DNA of 64,000 nucleotides. Source: Endomychus coccineus. Its lineage: Eukaryota > Arthropoda > Insecta > Coleoptera > Endomychidae. The DNA is taken from NCBI GenBank assembly GCA_958510875.1, contig OY294068.1, positions 161,236,388-161,300,387 of the forward strand, in the 5' to 3' direction. The position numbers were made by a program, and so were the translations under genes. Positions within the stretch are counted from its first letter, which is position 1. Each line of letters begins with the position of its first letter. The notes beneath the pieces were generated by a model that was not told where the DNA came from, made no database searches, and saw only the letters and a list, made by a program, of their open reading frames with translations. Shown here one piece after another: positions 32,720 to 43,744 of this stretch.

Positions 32720-34140
32720 GAAATTAGTTTTAATGTAGACTTATATGATGTAATAAGGGTTATGTACCGGTTATCTTCAATATTTAAGAACAAAATCATT
32801 CTTAGAAAATTAAAATTTCATGTAAAATTGAAATATAAAATATGAAAGCAAATAATTCACACTCGCTTCAAGCGGGGTGATATGATGCTATAGCTGATAT
32901 GGTCAAGAAGGTCGCAATAAGTTCACAAAAGTTTGATTGTAAAGGAATCATAAACCTGTCAAGATCAATAGCCAATATAGGACTAGAAACTAATGGGAAG
33001 CTACATGATGAATCTTAATGTTTACCATCTGAATATGTTTCATGTACATTCAAATCAGTTGGTAATATTCAGTGAAGGACAGATAGATTGAGAAATCCCC
33101 ACCAAAAAAATTCTGAACTAGGAACCACAACAGAGGAATCTTATTGCTTGTTGGTCGAACAATTCGGGGATCTTTTTCCGAATTGTAGATTGGTTCTTGG
33201 GAAAAAAGACGCATTACAAATACTAGGGATAATTTCTAAAACCTTCAGTTATATTTTCTAGCTTGAATTAGTCTCTTGAGAAATCACGTGACACTTAATT
33301 TTAATTAATTTAACTTGATAGTTTCTTCATAGTGTTTTTGGTAAGAAGGATGGATTTCGCTAAATCTGAGTTGTTTTAGATTTTTTATCAAAGATGTTGT
33401 TCTCAGTTTTTATTCAAGTTAAGTTCAATAATACTTCCAAATCATTTCATTTAGTTTCGATCCCCTAGGTTCAACCTGGTTGGGTATCAATTTAATAATC
33501 TTAGTTTTATTCCTCTTTTAGTTAATTTATGTGATCTAAGTTGAATATAATATTCATTTTCCATTATCTTTAATCACTATTATAGATATTCTTCCATTAT
33601 TATCATTATCATTTAATTGTTATTTTTATTATTAAATTTTATATTTTAAAACTCCCAATTTTAATTCTGTCTTAGTTAATTTAGATTATCTGGGTTTGTT
33701 TTATTTGAGTATAGATTTTGATCTTATACTTTTCATTGTTATTAGTAATAAAGTTAATTATAATATTCTTTTTCATTATCTTTGATTATCATTCTTTTAT
33801 TATTACCATTATCATTTAATTGTTATTTTTATTAGTTAATTTCATTGTGGTTGTTGAGTACGAGTTTATCTAGTTAATATTAGCGATTACCCCTTCCACC
33901 TACATTCCAGTGTGTTAAAATCTTAAGTGTCTTGTGAAAGAAAAGGGTAAGTGTCAATGATATTTTTTACGTTTGTTCTGGCTAATCAATGATTGGGATC
34001 AAACTGCGACGTGTTATGGTTCTCTAAATTAAATGGCCACACTGTTAATGAATGAATAGATTGAGAACTAGGAATAATATAAATTCCTTAAGTAAAGTTT
34101 TATAGAGATTCATCAATAGAGTACCATGTTACAAAGAACT
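32720..34140. repeat. Dispersed repeat B, copy 1, interrupted by an insertion
   Basis: Bases 32740-33372 and 34062-34140 match, in inverted order, 61680-60730. Shared words include GAATTAGTCTCTTGA-AAATCACGT, TCTAGCTTGAATTAG/TCAAGTTAGA, CACAAAAGTTTG, AGTACCATGTTACAA and AATTCCTTAAG-AAAGTTTTAT. The repeat appears to be about 0.9 kb without the insertion at about 33373-34061. No coding content was recognised. Confidence 0.7.
33373..34061. mobile_element. About 690-bp insertion in repeat B, possible solo LTR
   Basis: Absent from the second copy of repeat B at the corresponding place (near 60810-60835). Very AT-rich. It contains an internal duplication, with TATCATTTAATTGTTATTTTTATTA in part at 33611 and 33814, about 203 bases apart, and a splice-donor-like AAGGGTAAGTG near 33945. 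No target duplication was identified, so the type is a guess. Confidence 0.4.
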
Positions 34141-34707
34141 CAAAAATCCAATTTTCGGATTTGGATATTTTAGTGTGAAAATAATGTTATTTGCCTGATA
34201 CTCTCTCGTTTTTCTTCCTTTCAAATGTGAAGAAGAAATATATTACACACAATAACTGTTATCAATAAAACAACTTTTCACACACCATACAACCAAATAT
34301 GAAAATCACACTTTTGATAAATGGTAGCTTCATAGGAGACGGCATGATATTCGTCACAATTTGATTACTGGGACCGGTCAAGGTCTCAGGTAAATGTTAA
34401 TAAGGATGCCTCAATCTCGTCACACAGAACTTTCTTTGGTAAGAACATAAAGATGGTCGGATGTTGATCATCACGTCTAATTGAATATTTATTGCTTATT
34501 AAGGCTAGACCGGGGCTTGTTTCCAAACTTATAATCATTATATTTTTCGTCTTGTACGTGCTAGCAAGAAACAATTAACATTCTTTTCAAAATTTTAAAT
34601 GTCGTATTGCAAAGTCTTTATGATCCGAACGAGTGATTTCGATTTTAAGCAAAAACTAGCAGCGAATCAGCAAAAAAAATGAATGATAAGGAATGTAATT
34701 GCACTCA

Positions 34708-35119
34708 GAAATGTTTTAAGGGGGTTTTCAAAGTCAGGGATTTGATATTATGATGTTAAAATTTATTGAAAAATTGTTAAAACCTATTTAGCAACATACG
34801 AACAACAGTTTAGCTACAACTAGCAACAAAAAAGGACAAATTTTTACTTGGAAAGGGAAAAAGTGTTATGGAAGCTTGATTAATTGTCGATTTGTAGCTA
34901 ATTTTTTTAAGTATTATTAATTTTAAACATCAAATGAATATTTTTGCCTTCAAAAACCTCCATAACACTTTTTCCTCCTCCATGTAAAAATTTGTCCATT
35001 TTTGTTACTAATATGTATCTAAATTATTGCTGAACTGTTGCTAAATTGTTTTTTTCCAATTGATTTTTAACTTCATATATGAAATCTCTGACTTCGAAAA
35101 CCTCATAAAAGCCATTTCT
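34708..35119. repeat. Foldback element, about 170-bp arms
   Basis: 34708-34877 pairs with 34947-35119 (inverted) at about 75 percent by eye. Shared stretches are GACAAATTTTTAC-TGGA, GAAAAAGTGTTATGGA, TTTAGCAACA and GTCAGGGATTTGATAT (GTCAGAGATTTCATAT in the other arm). The loop is about 70 bases. It is a probable MITE without recognised flanking duplication. Confidence 0.7.
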
Positions 35120-35480
35120 AAGCGAAGTTTAAGGCCACGTAGATCATGTAGACTTTTTGATCTTATCAATTACGAATCGAATGCCGTTTAGTTCATGAAA
35201 ATTGATCTTTCCCAACCGTAGTCCGAGGTAAAATGCTTCAATGACTGAACTTTGAATCTGAAATTCCATCGAAACCTTTCGACCCTTAAATTTCCTGTTT
35301 TTCTGTGGTTCGAATATTTTACAAATATGGAGAGTTCGGTAGAATACAGCAGGAATATGTTATATGGGTGGGACGTTTTGTATAATAGATATTTATTCAT
35401 TTATTTATTAACGGAACGAACCCTTTTACAGTATAACAAATTCAGTAAGATATAATGTATCGTAAAAAGAATAAAAAGAA

Positions 35481-36081
35481 TCACTACATAGTATTAAACA
35501 AAGTCGCTTTCTCTGTCCCTATATCCCTATGTATGCTTAAATCTTTAAAACTACGCAACGGATTTTGATGCGGTTTTTTTTAATAGATATAGTGATTGAA
35601 GGGGAAGGTTTATATGTATGCTAACATCCATTGAATAGTGGAGAAATACTGTTATTTTTGAGGTTTCTAATGTAATGTCGTAAATAATTACATTTTTTCC
35701 GCTTACATTGCAAACGCAGGCTGAACCCTACAAGATATATCAAAATAATGTACTAAGTATTGTACAAATTGAAAAGGTCTACAGAAGACTCCGCGATGGT
35801 ATATGTCTATCTCTTATGGTTATCCCACAATACCATTTTTTTGTCATTTACTTTTTACGACAAATAATGGCTAATTTTCGAAGCGATTTTAATCAATACA
35901 GCATTAATCCTTATCCAATTAAATACCTTAAATACATTGTTGATTTAATATAGATCTATATGGCCATTTACAGCATATGATTTAGATGAATATTTTCGAA
36001 GATATTACAGATTTTAAAATGGCGGGACGTAGCGTTTGCGGCGGTACCGGCCGGCCGTGCGGAGCTGGGGCGGGTCGCTAG
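35481..36081. mobile_element. Non-autonomous Helitron
   Basis: Begins TC at 35481 after A and ends CTAG at 36078-36081 before T. This is the Helitron arrangement (TC to CTRR, inserted between A and T). A GC-rich, hairpin-capable stretch (GGTACCGGCCGGCC) lies just before the end. The 601-bp interior (CTTTAAAACTACGCAACGG, then GATTTTGATGCGG) matches my memory of a widespread insect Helitron family; it encodes no Rep/helicase. The flanks continue as one LINE 3' tail, so it appears nested. Confidence 0.75.
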
Positions 36082-36109
36082 TATAGAATAAAGAGTTTAC
36101 ATTTAATAT

Positions 36110-36790
36110 ACACAGACATATAAATGCATTGGAAATTACATGATTTATCTATGTTGAGTCAGTAAAATCACTTTGGAAAGCAACTGAAGAAATGTTCCAA
36201 AAATTGAGATTTGAATAATGATTTGCGATAGTTAAAATACGACAAAATGGAGAATGCATTAGGTAGTTCGTTCTGCTATATGGTATGTGAAATATAGTAA
36301 TATTAGAAGAGGGGGTATTTCTTTGGGGAATGCGAAAATTAATTTGTGATAGTAAATCAGGACAGTTAACTAACCCATTAATGAGTTTGAATAAAAATTT
36401 TAGATCATTGTGATTTCTACGTAATATTAATTTTTCAATATTTAAAATAGATTCAACCAAGTCGTAATTGAAATTATAGTCACGAAATCTGATATTCATT
36501 TTGTAGGCGGCAAATCTCAAGAGCTTATGTTGAACCCTTCCGATCCTCATGCGATGGACATTATAAGAAAGAGACCACATAGAAGAGCAATACTCAAGGT
36601 GTGGACGCACCAATGCTGTGTAAAGATATCTTATAGAAACAATATTATGAAAATCGCTAGAAACTCTTTTTGTAAAACCTAAGGACTTAAGTGCTTTATC
36701 AACTATATAATCACAATTTGCATTAAAAGTAAGATGTGTTCTGATCGCAATAACGCTTGACCAACGGTAAGCATTATGAAGGTTATTTAG
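36110..36790 (-). pseudogene. LINE ORF2 C-terminal part and 3' tail
   Basis: The minus frame 36613..36149 reads MVRPHLEYCSSMWSLSYNVH, then IGRVQHKLLRFAAYKM, the usual R--LEY-S--W---------E-VQ-K--RF segment after the palm domain of Jockey/R4-like LINEs. It continues to a stop at 36149. Upstream, 36790-36614 has further ORF2 residues in other frames (DKALKSLGF-K). The AAATAAATGAATAAATA tail lies beyond the Helitron at about 35390-35410. Confidence 0.7.
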
Positions 36791-36900
36791 AAAATGCAGT
36801 TTCTTCGAGTTATTCCGAACGTTTATTGGAAAGTTTCAGCAACCCGTGCTTGTTATATAGATTATTTGAATAGGGTATTGAGTATTAAGCAACCACTTAC

Positions 36901-37127
36901 ACGATGAAATGATACACGAAGCACTTCCAGTCATCTGGACGCTCTAGAAAATTATAAACCTGTCCTTGGAAAGTAGCTCTTCCTGCTGTTTTTCGATGTT
37001 GACGAGATGCATAACGTCCTGCAATACCCCATTTAGGGGGGCACTCTAGAAGTAGTGAAGGTGCAGTTGGTGTTGAAGCTGCAACAATGCTATTGTGAAA
37101 CACCATTCTTTGATGTGAATCATACAA
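36901..37127 (-). CDS. KCNQ: KCNQ (KvLQT1-like) potassium channel, N-terminal coding exon
   Basis: The frame reads [20 protein letters not shown] then [19 protein letters not shown]. This matches the KCNQ segment just before and into transmembrane segment S1 (vertebrate KCNQ1 has [18 protein letters not shown]). The exon ends inside the Val codon (GT) followed by a consensus donor GTAAGT at 36900-36895. That is a phase-2 boundary, as I recall for the end of vertebrate KCNQ1 exon 1. The start is uncertain. ATG codes for MVFHNSIV, and a frame remains open upstream to a weak AG at about 37155. It would encode the cytosolic N-terminus of a plasma-membrane delayed-rectifier subunit. No S1-S6 exons were recognised further down the minus strand. 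Confidence 0.7.
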
Positions 37128-37559
37128 ATATATTATTTCAACAGGACACTAATAGTAATTGAGGTATCAAGGGGAGTTATTAGAATAAATCACAAGGTCT
37201 GGTATTTCAATTAATTGATTGTTGAAGCCGTTACTTTATGGTGATTTATCATATTGCTAAATCAGAATAAAAACAACACTGCTTCACCTATATTTATTTA
37301 ATTTAACGCCATAGGCTTAAACATATAAATATATCCATAATTTCAGAGCGGATCCAGGGGAGGGATCACGGGGGTCATGACCCCCCCCCCCAATGATGAA
37401 AAAAAAAATTTTCAGGAGAATAAACTGATAGGTATGGTAAACGACAAAAAATTGTAAAGTCAGCACTACATCTGTAACTATATCTGTGAGCCAATTTATT
37501 TTGATTATAACAAGGATTTTAATTTGAACAATATCGTATGCGATTAAGACAAGCTTTTG

Positions 37560-38072
37560 TCAATTTCTGTATTGATTACATAGCACTAGAGTCCTATTAT
37601 GGGAGTATCCCAATTTCAGGGGAATATTTGCGGATAAGCTAATTTTCAAAAAATTGGAATAGCTTCTTCCCATTTTGTCCAAATGTTCGCCTATTATTAT
37701 TTCGTTCAAAACATTTGCATGGTCCTTCAATAAATCTTTCTCAAACACTATCCTAGAACTCGGATCCTCTTCATAATCAAGTTTCTGGTACAACAATATA
37801 GTTTTATTCCTTTCAGCACTTGATAAATGTGGATCAGTTACCAGTACAAATAAGTAACTCTTATCAACTCTGATGTGTTTCATTTCTCTAGTTAAATTGA
37901 GTAAAACACTAATTGATGTAATTGTATGTTCAGAAAATATTGGAGGCTCAATAAAACGTGGACTAGGCGGAGGGCTGTGTGTAGTGAGATGAGCAGCCTT
38001 TCCAACAAACTTTCTATTATCAGCTGTTATTTCAATTTTTATTTTGGTTGCTAATGGAATGTGGTCTGGAAT
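37560..38072 (-). CDS. Unrecognised ORF, possible last exon of a captured gene, inside the hAT element
   Basis: An open frame of 170 codons begins right after a good acceptor (TTCTATTTCAG, ending 38073) with IPDHIPLATKIKIEITADNR and runs to a stop at 37560. It contains a THSPPPSPRF stretch, a beta-rich middle and EKDLLKDHANVLNEII. A second candidate exon (38216-38129) follows another acceptor (GATGATTTCAG) and reads GDKIIADETAYILNNRIPNV. It has an in-frame TAG near its end, and the phase does not join cleanly. I do not recognise the protein. It may be a captured host fragment or part of a transposon protein. Confidence 0.4.
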   Translation of the reverse strand: MPDHIPLATKIKIEITADNRKFVGKAAHLTTHSPPPSPRFIEPPIFSEHTITSISVLLNLTREMKHIRVDKSYLFVLVTDPHLSSAERNKTILLYQKLDYEEDPSSRIVFEKDLLKDHANVLNEIIIGEHLDKMGRSYSNFLKISLSANIPLKLGYSHNRTLVLCNQYRN

Positions 38073-38876
38073 CTGAAATAGAATATAATCATTTTCAATG
38101 AAGACAAAGATGAAAACAATGTATATACCCATCTATGTCATTGATAATTTTTGTCTCACATTGGGAATTCTATTATTCAATATATATGCAGTTTCATCAG
38201 CAATTATTTTATCGCCCTGAAATCATTCGATTTGAATTTTGGTATTCTCATTTCTGATTATTTTTGATTCCGCATACAACTATCCCCTTAAAAATTCAAC
38301 TGTATCCCATATGCAATAAAGATCCGACTTCCTGTCAGGTTTTGACCTTAATTGAAAATATTTACTAGATAACAACTGGATTCGCTATAGAACCATCCTA
38401 CTGAGAGTGGACATCTGTTTTGTTGCAATCCGAATATTGAACCACAGCATACTAGTCATGCATGATAAAAGAAAGTAGCATCCTAGAGTTGCCATGACGT
38501 AGAATTTGTCACGTGATCTACTCGATCCGACTCTACTACTTGAAGCGGGTTGTATTCAAGTTCCGCTTCGAATAAGATTCAAAACTATATTAATAAATGA
38601 TTTGTGACTTTCTAATTTTCGTATGACACTTAAAATCACCGGGTATCAGTAGGATTTGCCAAAGTTAAATCTCCAGACTCCTATACAATTATAAGCTCCA
38701 CACTGAGAATTTATAGAATACTAAATTCTGATTAGTCGAGGCGATTCTATAAACGTCAGACGAGTAACAATGTAATACTTATGTCAGTTTACAACAATCA
38801 TCAAAGCATTCTTGATAGGTAAAGAAAGCACCTCATAGGTTGAATATGACATCAAGTAGCATCGGTTTTGAAGGCC

Positions 38877-38910
38877 TATAAAAGGCATCTGAAGACAAGC
38901 CAATTCAGTT
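38877..38910 (+). promoter_or_regulatory. TATA box plus initiator, LTR-like core promoter
   Basis: TATAAAAG at 38877-38884 lies 30 bases before the A of TCAGTT (38905-38910), the canonical insect TATA-to-initiator spacing. About 300 bases further on are AATAAAAAGAATAAAA (39186-39201) and a donor-like AACGTAAGT (39292-39300). The combination suggests a solo LTR (roughly 38765-39215) or the 5' part of a transcript inside the hAT element. LTR boundaries were not established. Confidence 0.45.
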
Positions 38911-39709
38911 AGCCATGAACATCTCAAGAGTCAAGGTACTCAAGCAACTCATAAAGTTCCCATAACCTTAGTTTATTGGATAAACATCGGTGAACACAAG
39001 TGTTCCAGTAGCTCCGTAAGGTTGAAAGTAACCGAAGCAAATAAATAATTTCTACAAGTCAAGTAGTGTTCCAAGTCTCCGAACAAAGTTCAAAGGTTAC
39101 AATAACCTACAATTCATAAGTAACATCGAACGATAGCCAGCCTTCGATAAAGTTCCAAACATCATTAAAGAGTTTTGTATCTTTAATAAAAAGAATAAAA
39201 CTAAAGTAACAATTTTCAACAGTTCGTGATTGAGAAGATCAAGCCAAGTGAACATTGCCTACATTTTAAAACATGTTCTTGGATATAAACTAAACGTAAG
39301 TTTATTTATTATTTCTCCATTGTATTATTATCTGTCTGTAAATCTGAAAGGAAGATTGTAGATTATAACTTTGTAAACAAAGATAAATAATAAATAATTT
39401 TGAGGTTAGATCATAGATCTATTTGAACATAACATTGTAAATATTGATACCCGAGATAAATTAGAGTCATAGAAATTTAAATATTAAAAGTTTCAACATT
39501 CAAAGAACATTGTGTTTAATTCCATATATAATTGAATATAAAAATAGAAAGGTAAAAATTCATTATTCAATTCAAAACAAACACAAGATTCAAAATAAAT
39601 AAAATACAATAAGAAAGCTAGCCGGTAGAATTCAAAACATTGAAAGAATCATGTATGAGAGTGACCCCCCCCCCAAAACAAAAGTCTGGATCCACGCCTG
39701 CATAATTTA

Positions 39710-40980
39710 CTTTTGAACTTTAAATAAAATAAACTACACAGAATGACACATCCCAAATGTCATCTTCAGAACCAACTGAATTTATATTCTTGAGGAGAAT
39801 CTGTCCAAGTAATGTCAGAAGTTTCCAAGATACCATCAAGCGTCATCCTGTTGACTCGTCAGTACTATCCAAAAGCAAGTGCTTACCCCCACAGGACAAG
39901 ACGGCCGTTAGAAAACTTTCGATAACTAGTCTATGTTAAACCTTTCTCATGTTAAGTTCATGATACTTGTAATGGATAAGATTTCACGTTATTTTAAGAT
40001 GTATTTCGTAAATTCCGTATATAAGTTCCATAGTTTGTACGATGAATGCGGCTCTTCAGTATTATTTTGTATTTACTGTTGACAGTGTATGAAACTTCAG
40101 TAACAATAAGTTTTCTGGGCTATTAATTATGCTGTTAAATTACTTTAAATCAAAAACGGTGTATTACCACCGATTTCTGTTATAAAACACAACTGTAGTT
40201 TTGAGAGTTATTATCAAACGATAACAGTAAATTCTTTAGATCAAGAGAAAGGAATTTTCAATTCTGGAAGTGGTCACTTTCAAATTAATAGTGATGAGTG
40301 ATACATTTTCACTCACAACATATTACACGAACGTATTCTATTCATCATCAGTTCTATCATGACAAATGAATGTCCAGTGTGTATTAAATCTTGAGTAGTG
40401 CTCGAATACTGGTATAGTATGATAATAAATGAACAGTTTCCATTTGGATAGTGAAATTTGAATAAATTACCTGCGATATGTTGAAACTTGAATATGAGAT
40501 ACTGGGAACATTTATGATTTAGATTATTTTTTTTACTGTTTAAACTGGAATATTCACATGGCTAAAATTATACTTTAAAAAAGAAAAATTACTACCAGCC
40601 ATCGTGTTGATTTTTCCTTGGAATAGGTGCGATTCAAGGATCATTTTGGATCAACTGGAGTGTCTGAGTGCCTTATGTATATATAATATATAAATGTTAT
40701 AGTAAGTTGTGCATTTTTGAAACAGTGAAGTCTAAAAATTGTAGGTGGAGGTTATTTGTGCTTTTAGGTATTTTGATGTATTTGTTGTTATTGTTTTTAG
40801 CATTATTTAATATGTGAGATTCAAATTGCGCTTTTGGAAAAACAAGAATTATGAAAATAGAATGATCGTATATTAATATTGTTTCATTATATAGTTTTTC
40901 TGTGAGCCACCCCAGACAATAATACCATATCGGATTATTGATTCAATGAGAACCTTGTAGATAATTATTAATCAATGATG
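39710..40980. other. No recognised feature
   Basis: AT-rich sequence between the hAT right end and a LINE fragment. The 60-codon frame at 39757-39939 has no recognisable domain. Confidence 0.45.
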
Positions 40981-40984
40981 ATGT

Positions 40985-41838
40985 AACATTTCTCTCAAAA
41001 TATAAAATTAGTGGATCAGTTTGCATATTTTAACTTTTTTTTTCAACTCACTCCAAGTTTTGTTAGAGAAAATTAAAACTGTAACACCTGCATATGATAT
41101 GATGATACCATTAGTATTTAAATTAGTTAATGAATTTGAATATGTCAGAAATGAAACCGTACCCAATACAGTGCCTTGAGTTATTCCGAATTCTACTGAT
41201 TTTTGATCCGCATATTTATTTCCAACTTTAACCATTTGTTACTTATTTTCCGGGTAACTTTCTATGACATTTTTGACAATTCCATAGCGTTCAAGTATAT
41301 CTATGAGTTGTACATGAGGAACAGTATCAAATGCCTTTGCAAGATCTAAAAATACTACTATACACTTCTTTTTGTTATTGAGATTATTGGTTATGTTTTT
41401 GACTACCTCATATACATCATCATTTATACTTATTCCAGATCGAAATCCAAACTGATTGGAAGGAATAATGTCGTTATTATTAAAAAAACTGTATAATCAT
41501 TCCTTCAAAGATTCCTCAAATATTTTTGTTATGTTACTTAATGAATTTATTGGTCTAAAGTTGTTGATATCTAATTTTATCCCGGATATATAAATATATT
41601 TCATTACAGTAAGTTTGAAATGATCTGGTACAATACCTGTTGGATATATTAGATTTATATGCTTAACAATATCTGTAGTTGTATCATCTACGCCAGGAGC
41701 AGTATTATTTTTCAGTGAATTTATATGTTTTATTATTTCATTTCCAGTCACTGGGCTAAGGAACAATGATTGTCTGTTTTCATTGTATTTAAACTCCTCT
41801 TCAGCACAATTACAGGATTCCCCAACATTTTCCGCCAT
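40985..41838 (-). pseudogene. LINE reverse transcriptase, largely readable
   Basis: Minus strand from 41838: FLSPVTGNEIIKHINSLKNN then APGVDD; IVPDHFKLTVMKYIYISG; LDINNFRPINSLSNITKIFE; a stop; NQFGFRSGISIND; VVFLDLAKAFDTVPHVQL (motif A with catalytic Asp). After a second stop come GITQGTVLGTVSFL (motif B) and ISYAGVTVLIFS at 41150-41050 (motif C, where YADD has become YAGV). Only two or three stops interrupt about 280 codons, so this is one of the younger LINE copies here, but the active site is destroyed. Both ends are truncated. Confidence 0.75.
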
Positions 41839-41844
41839 ATAGAA

Positions 41845-43740
41845 GATGACGCAATAATTGTCAAAGCAGAAAAGTACAATGAATTGGAAATATAGGCAAA
41901 TTTGATTGTAGAAAAATTTAAGTATATTCGAGAATAAATTGAATTTTATGATTTCTAAAATGCATTATCTGCCAATGACTAAGATCAATTTCGAACATCT
42001 ATGTATCTATCTAATGCTGTCATTGTTCGAACAATCATGAGTCTTAAGCATTGTTCAGTGACTGAACATAAATTAATTTATATTATCAATTTCGATATAA
42101 CTTCAGTTCACTTCTTGTCTCTCTCTAATCAATGATCGAATGACTGAAACAGATTATGTTTTGCTTGAATCAAATTATCGTAAAACTGTAAAGGAGTGGC
42201 GTAGTGGAATAATCCTCGAACAATAGATTCAATTAGAATATAAGTATGATTGAAAACATTAACATAATATCAGAGTAATAAGCATTCTTAGTCTTTGTCA
42301 ATTGTATCCTCCGTTACTTTGTTACATTTTGAATAATTGCAACAAAACATTTCCTACGTCTTTCGTTTAATGTAATTAAAGTTTGTTCTTCTCCAAATAT
42401 ACATTGTACAAGTATATTATGTCACCGTTAATACACACGAAAAGCGTGTTACGCCCAATTACCAGTTAGAACGCGTATTGTTTAGATGTCATAGTCAATC
42501 GGCGAATAGGTTCAGATCAGAGTATTAACCAATTAGGACCATTAGCCTCTATAATACAAGGCCTAGGCGCTCGATAGTGACGTCACAAGCCGGAGGCTAT
42601 GTGGCAGCTGGTCACCTGTACGTTACGGCACAATTCGCCGAAAGCGACAGTGAAACGGAAGTTTTAATTATTTTGTGAGACACATACACAAATTTCCTGT
42701 TCAAAGGGGTTGACAGACGTGAATTGAGTCTATTGTTGCATCATATTTGTTTTCTTATGATGGATCTGCTTAAAATTTCCCTAACAATATGTTATATAAA
42801 TTAATTATTCTTGAAATTCCGTGAATTATTTGTGACCATGTAGTGTATGTCGGTATTGTTAATTTAACTAAGATTGAACTAGACGTCAACGTATCTAAAA
42901 AACTTATAAAACTTGTCTTTCGAATCAACCTCTAAGTTAACTTCAACGATAGGCTCCTGGGAATATTCCTTAGTCGTTGCCGTTTGAGGGAAGTTCTTAC
43001 GTTCATTATTTAATTATAATATTTATAAACTGCGCTGTGGATTTGAAATGTTGTATAATTGAACAAGATTGAAGTAGAGCTTGTATAACATATTCATTGC
43101 ATACCCTTAAGCATAGGATGCTCACAAATTCAAAGAATATCCCAATTTCAATTTACCAAGTTCTAACTAGTTTATGCATTATTTTAAAGCACAAAATGAC
43201 GCAATGCCTCCCGATCCCAAGTTGGGATAGGGCATCATTTGATTGGGTTTTCAATTTAGCCAATTATTTCTTATACATTTGAGAATGTGAACCGAACCAA
43301 ATAGATAAAATAATCGTCTTGAACAATCAACTGGATGAGGACACACTTAACTGGTTATGTTTAGAAAAATTGTTTATTGCTTTGCTGTTGAGTGCATTAT
43401 TGTCACTTACAATAAAGAATATTTTGTATTCAATTTGTTTTAATTTCAAAATAATACACTTTATGAACCTAAACAATAATTCGTGATTTATTTTTGATAT
43501 GGAACAAATATGCATAACCTCTTTTTTTTATTATTATTTTGAATTAACAATAACTATCATAAACACAAATGCTGTTGTTGCAAGTAATGTCCTATTATAA
43601 GCGGTACCAAGAATATTTCCGACTTTATAATACAAAAATGCCTCAATATGGATCTGACCAAATAAAACTATAATGTTTCATTTTTATAAACCAATTTTAA
43701 TCGATTTTGAGGGAATGTAAAGAATAAAGACAAATTCTTT
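41845..43740. other. No recognised gene; TGACGTCA-containing block
   Basis: AT-rich except 42430-42680. Bases 42547-42590 (CTCTATAATA, GGCC, GTGACGTCAC) resemble the inverse of 45469-45518. The TGACGTCA palindrome (42578-42585) is a CRE-type element. Nothing coding was recognised. Confidence 0.4.
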
Positions 43741-43744
43741 ATTC

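Larger units (their letters stand above)
37344..39699. mobile_element. hAT-type DNA transposon, 2.36 kb, with 8-bp target duplication
   Basis: The left end is CAGAGCGGATCCAG; the right end read inward is CAGGCGTGGATCCAG. Perfect 8-bp direct repeats CATAATTT flank the element (37336-37343 and 39700-39707). CAG-start TIRs and an 8-bp duplication are hAT hallmarks. Runs of C/G follow each TIR (37380-37391, 39664-39673). No hAT transposase (BED finger, hATC block) was recognised inside. Instead there is a minus-strand frame of unknown family and a TATA-containing, LTR-like segment. It is therefore non-autonomous or has been replaced internally. Confidence 0.85.

Noticed and set aside
33430..33860. 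Simple microsatellite
   Set aside because: The ATT/TTA-rich text looks repetitive, but a unit of about 200 bp duplicated once explains it better.
37560..38072. hAT transposase
   Set aside because: The frame lies in a hAT-type element but has none of the hAT blocks I know, so I left it unassigned.
38906..38940. Downstream promoter element after the initiator
   Set aside because: AGTCA fits the consensus but lies about five bases too close to the start.
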